From assembly GCA_023091735.1 (NCBI GenBank), contig JALKBU010001075.1, positions 1-17,196 of the forward strand: DNA of 17,196 nucleotides, in the 5' to 3' direction. The notes under the pieces are model-generated. The model was not told the origin of the DNA, did not search any database, and saw only the letters and a list, made by a program, of their open reading frames with translations. This stretch comes from Trichomonas tenax. Its lineage: Eukaryota > Parabasalia > Trichomonadida > Trichomonadidae. Below are positions 16,000 to 17,196 of the stretch, piece by piece. Position numbers and translations under genes: made by a program. Each line of letters starts with the position of its first letter. Within the stretch, counting starts at the first letter, position 1.

Positions 16000-16188
16000 G
16001 CAACGACAACAGCATTCTCAGGACGCACCATCACCTTTGAGTCCCGCCAGGGTAAGTATTCGAAGGATGGTGTTGGCGTATCCCGGAGACAATCGTTATT
16101 ACATAAATTCTTGTTATTTCACCCTCAGAAACATACACCTTATAGTTGCTTATTGCATAAATCGTTATATTTTGGAATTTCATTTTAA
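16000..16188 (+). other. In-frame extension after the CAP stop codon, conserved with the left paralogue
   Basis: After TAA 15997-15999 the same frame stays open for 62 codons to TAA 16186-16188. The first ~30 codons (ATTTAFSGRTITFESRQ, then YSKDG and VSR) match the post-TAG sequence of the left copy (TRTVASGHTITFESRQ, then YSKDG and VSR; minus strand 9570 to about 9484). Codon-third-position differences predominate (ACA/ACC, TTC/TTT, TAC/TAT, TCA/TCG, GGC/GGT) while residues are kept. Beyond about 16090 the two no longer match. Confidence 0.7.
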
Positions 16189-17196
16189 ATTCCACGTCTT
16201 ATTATCATAAACACAGTGCAAACATATATAGTATTTCAATGTGAACACATCCATTGTATTCATATTCATTGTAACGCTTATGATATTTATCGACAATAAT
16301 AAAATGGTGATTAATTGCTTCACAATCATTAAAACCCTAAAATACAACTAAGGTACATGCGACATATTTACAAGATAAAGCTTTAATGAACAATAAATAC
16401 GAAGTCATCATCGAAAAAGTGATGTAGGCCACTTACACGTCGAAAACATGGTAACAAATGCCATTGGATGCGTTGCATACCGAGGAATTGACTACAGATG
16501 ATGTTTAATATTATTGACTAATTAGTATTAATGACAACATTAAAAGATAAGTTGTTGTTCTTACTCTATGAGGTTTGGATACTGCAATTTCATGGATATT
16601 ACGTTTATATTACGTCGATAGAATGTGGTTACGTCTGTATTTGGTGATTAAGGCTCTATATCGCGAGAATCAATATTTACAGAACTATGTTATGAATGTT
16701 TGGATTGTTATCCACTTAATTTTCGATTTATTACTTCCAATCACCAAATTATAAAATCAAAAAATTGGATTTGAAGCTTGTTACTTTACACATTGACTAA
16801 ATTGAGGAACAGAATGATGCTACATAGTTGTTTTCCTTCGATTAAGATAATCGCAAAAGTTAAAGTTTCATTATCCCCCAAATTACCAAATAAACTAAAA
16901 TATATCATGTTAAATCTTTTAAATTTGGTACTCTGTTTGAAATCGAGACACCTGGGTCAATTTCAACACTCGGCAATGCTTGTAAAAGGAGTTGAAAAAA
17001 CAATTCACGTTTAAACGTGATAATTTTAATCATTATTTTAACTTCAATTTCATTAATAAAAATTATAGCTTACATCAAAATAAAGACAGCAATAGGAATG
17101 ATCTTGTTGTGGTAATATGTAGAACGACATGTGATGTGGATGCATTCGGAAAGAGATGAAACAGGGATCTTAGATGAAATTAGTTGATTCTTGAAT
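16189..17196. other. Intergenic, nothing recognised
   Basis: AT-rich sequence without a credible gene. The 78-residue frame at 16778-17014 starts at TTG and has no recognisable motif. A short inverted pair around TTTGGTGATT (near 16640) and AATCACCAAA (near 16740) is the only structure I noticed. Confidence 0.5.

Noticed and set aside
16052..16057. Splice donor GTAAGT in the CAP tail
   Set aside because: Trichomonad introns use GTAYGT with a strict ACTAACACACAG-type acceptor. None is seen downstream, and the left copy's homologous site reads differently while keeping the frame.
16778..17014. 78-aa open frame near the right edge
   Set aside because: Non-ATG start, low-information composition, no initiator or motif.

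Overview
The window is AT-rich eukaryotic DNA that looks like Trichomonas vaginalis or a close trichomonad. The reasons are intron-less genes in standard code, short 5' leaders with TCA(C/T)(T/A)-type initiator sites just before ATGs, a small CAMK-like kinase, decayed ankyrin-repeat genes, CAP-domain single-pass membrane proteins, and many transposon remains. The species call is inference; no rRNA or other marker gene is present.

Layout. (1) 1-1480: a mobile-element-like block with a partial minus-strand gene off the left edge, a divergent Lys/Glu-rich gene, and a frameshifted NUMOD4/HNH-type endonuclease gene between two 73-bp direct repeats. It may be the end of a Maverick/Polinton-type element. 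A perfect 21-bp-stem hairpin follows (1508-1556). (2) 1560-2358: no supported gene. (3) 2428-8868: the ordinary genic core, with a Ser/Thr kinase (+), an unrecognised 560-residue Cys-pair protein (+), a YjbQ/UPF0047 protein (-), an ankyrin pseudogene (+) and a multi-RRM RNA-binding protein (-). Directly upstream of the ATGs of the two minus-strand genes lie arrays of short G or C tracts recurring about every 20 nt, on opposite strands in the two cases. (4) 9475-16188: two head-to-head CAP-family membrane-protein genes. The left one (-) has nonsense, frameshift and deletion damage. The right one (+) is split at 11764/15400 by a 3.6-kb insertion with short terminal inverted repeats and a target-site duplication. 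That insertion carries a 1.3-kb foldback element with 401-bp arms and a probable Tc1/mariner-like remnant. (5) 16189-17196: nothing recognised.

The most interesting signals are the ~20-nt-period G/C-tract arrays at two gene starts, which lack an obvious initiator, and a protein-like tail conserved in frame beyond an equivalently placed stop codon in both CAP paralogues (TAG in one, TAA in the other). The latter suggests either stop-codon readthrough or parallel loss of a cytoplasmic tail. The core genes look like independent housekeeping or regulatory genes, and no operon-like grouping is expected.
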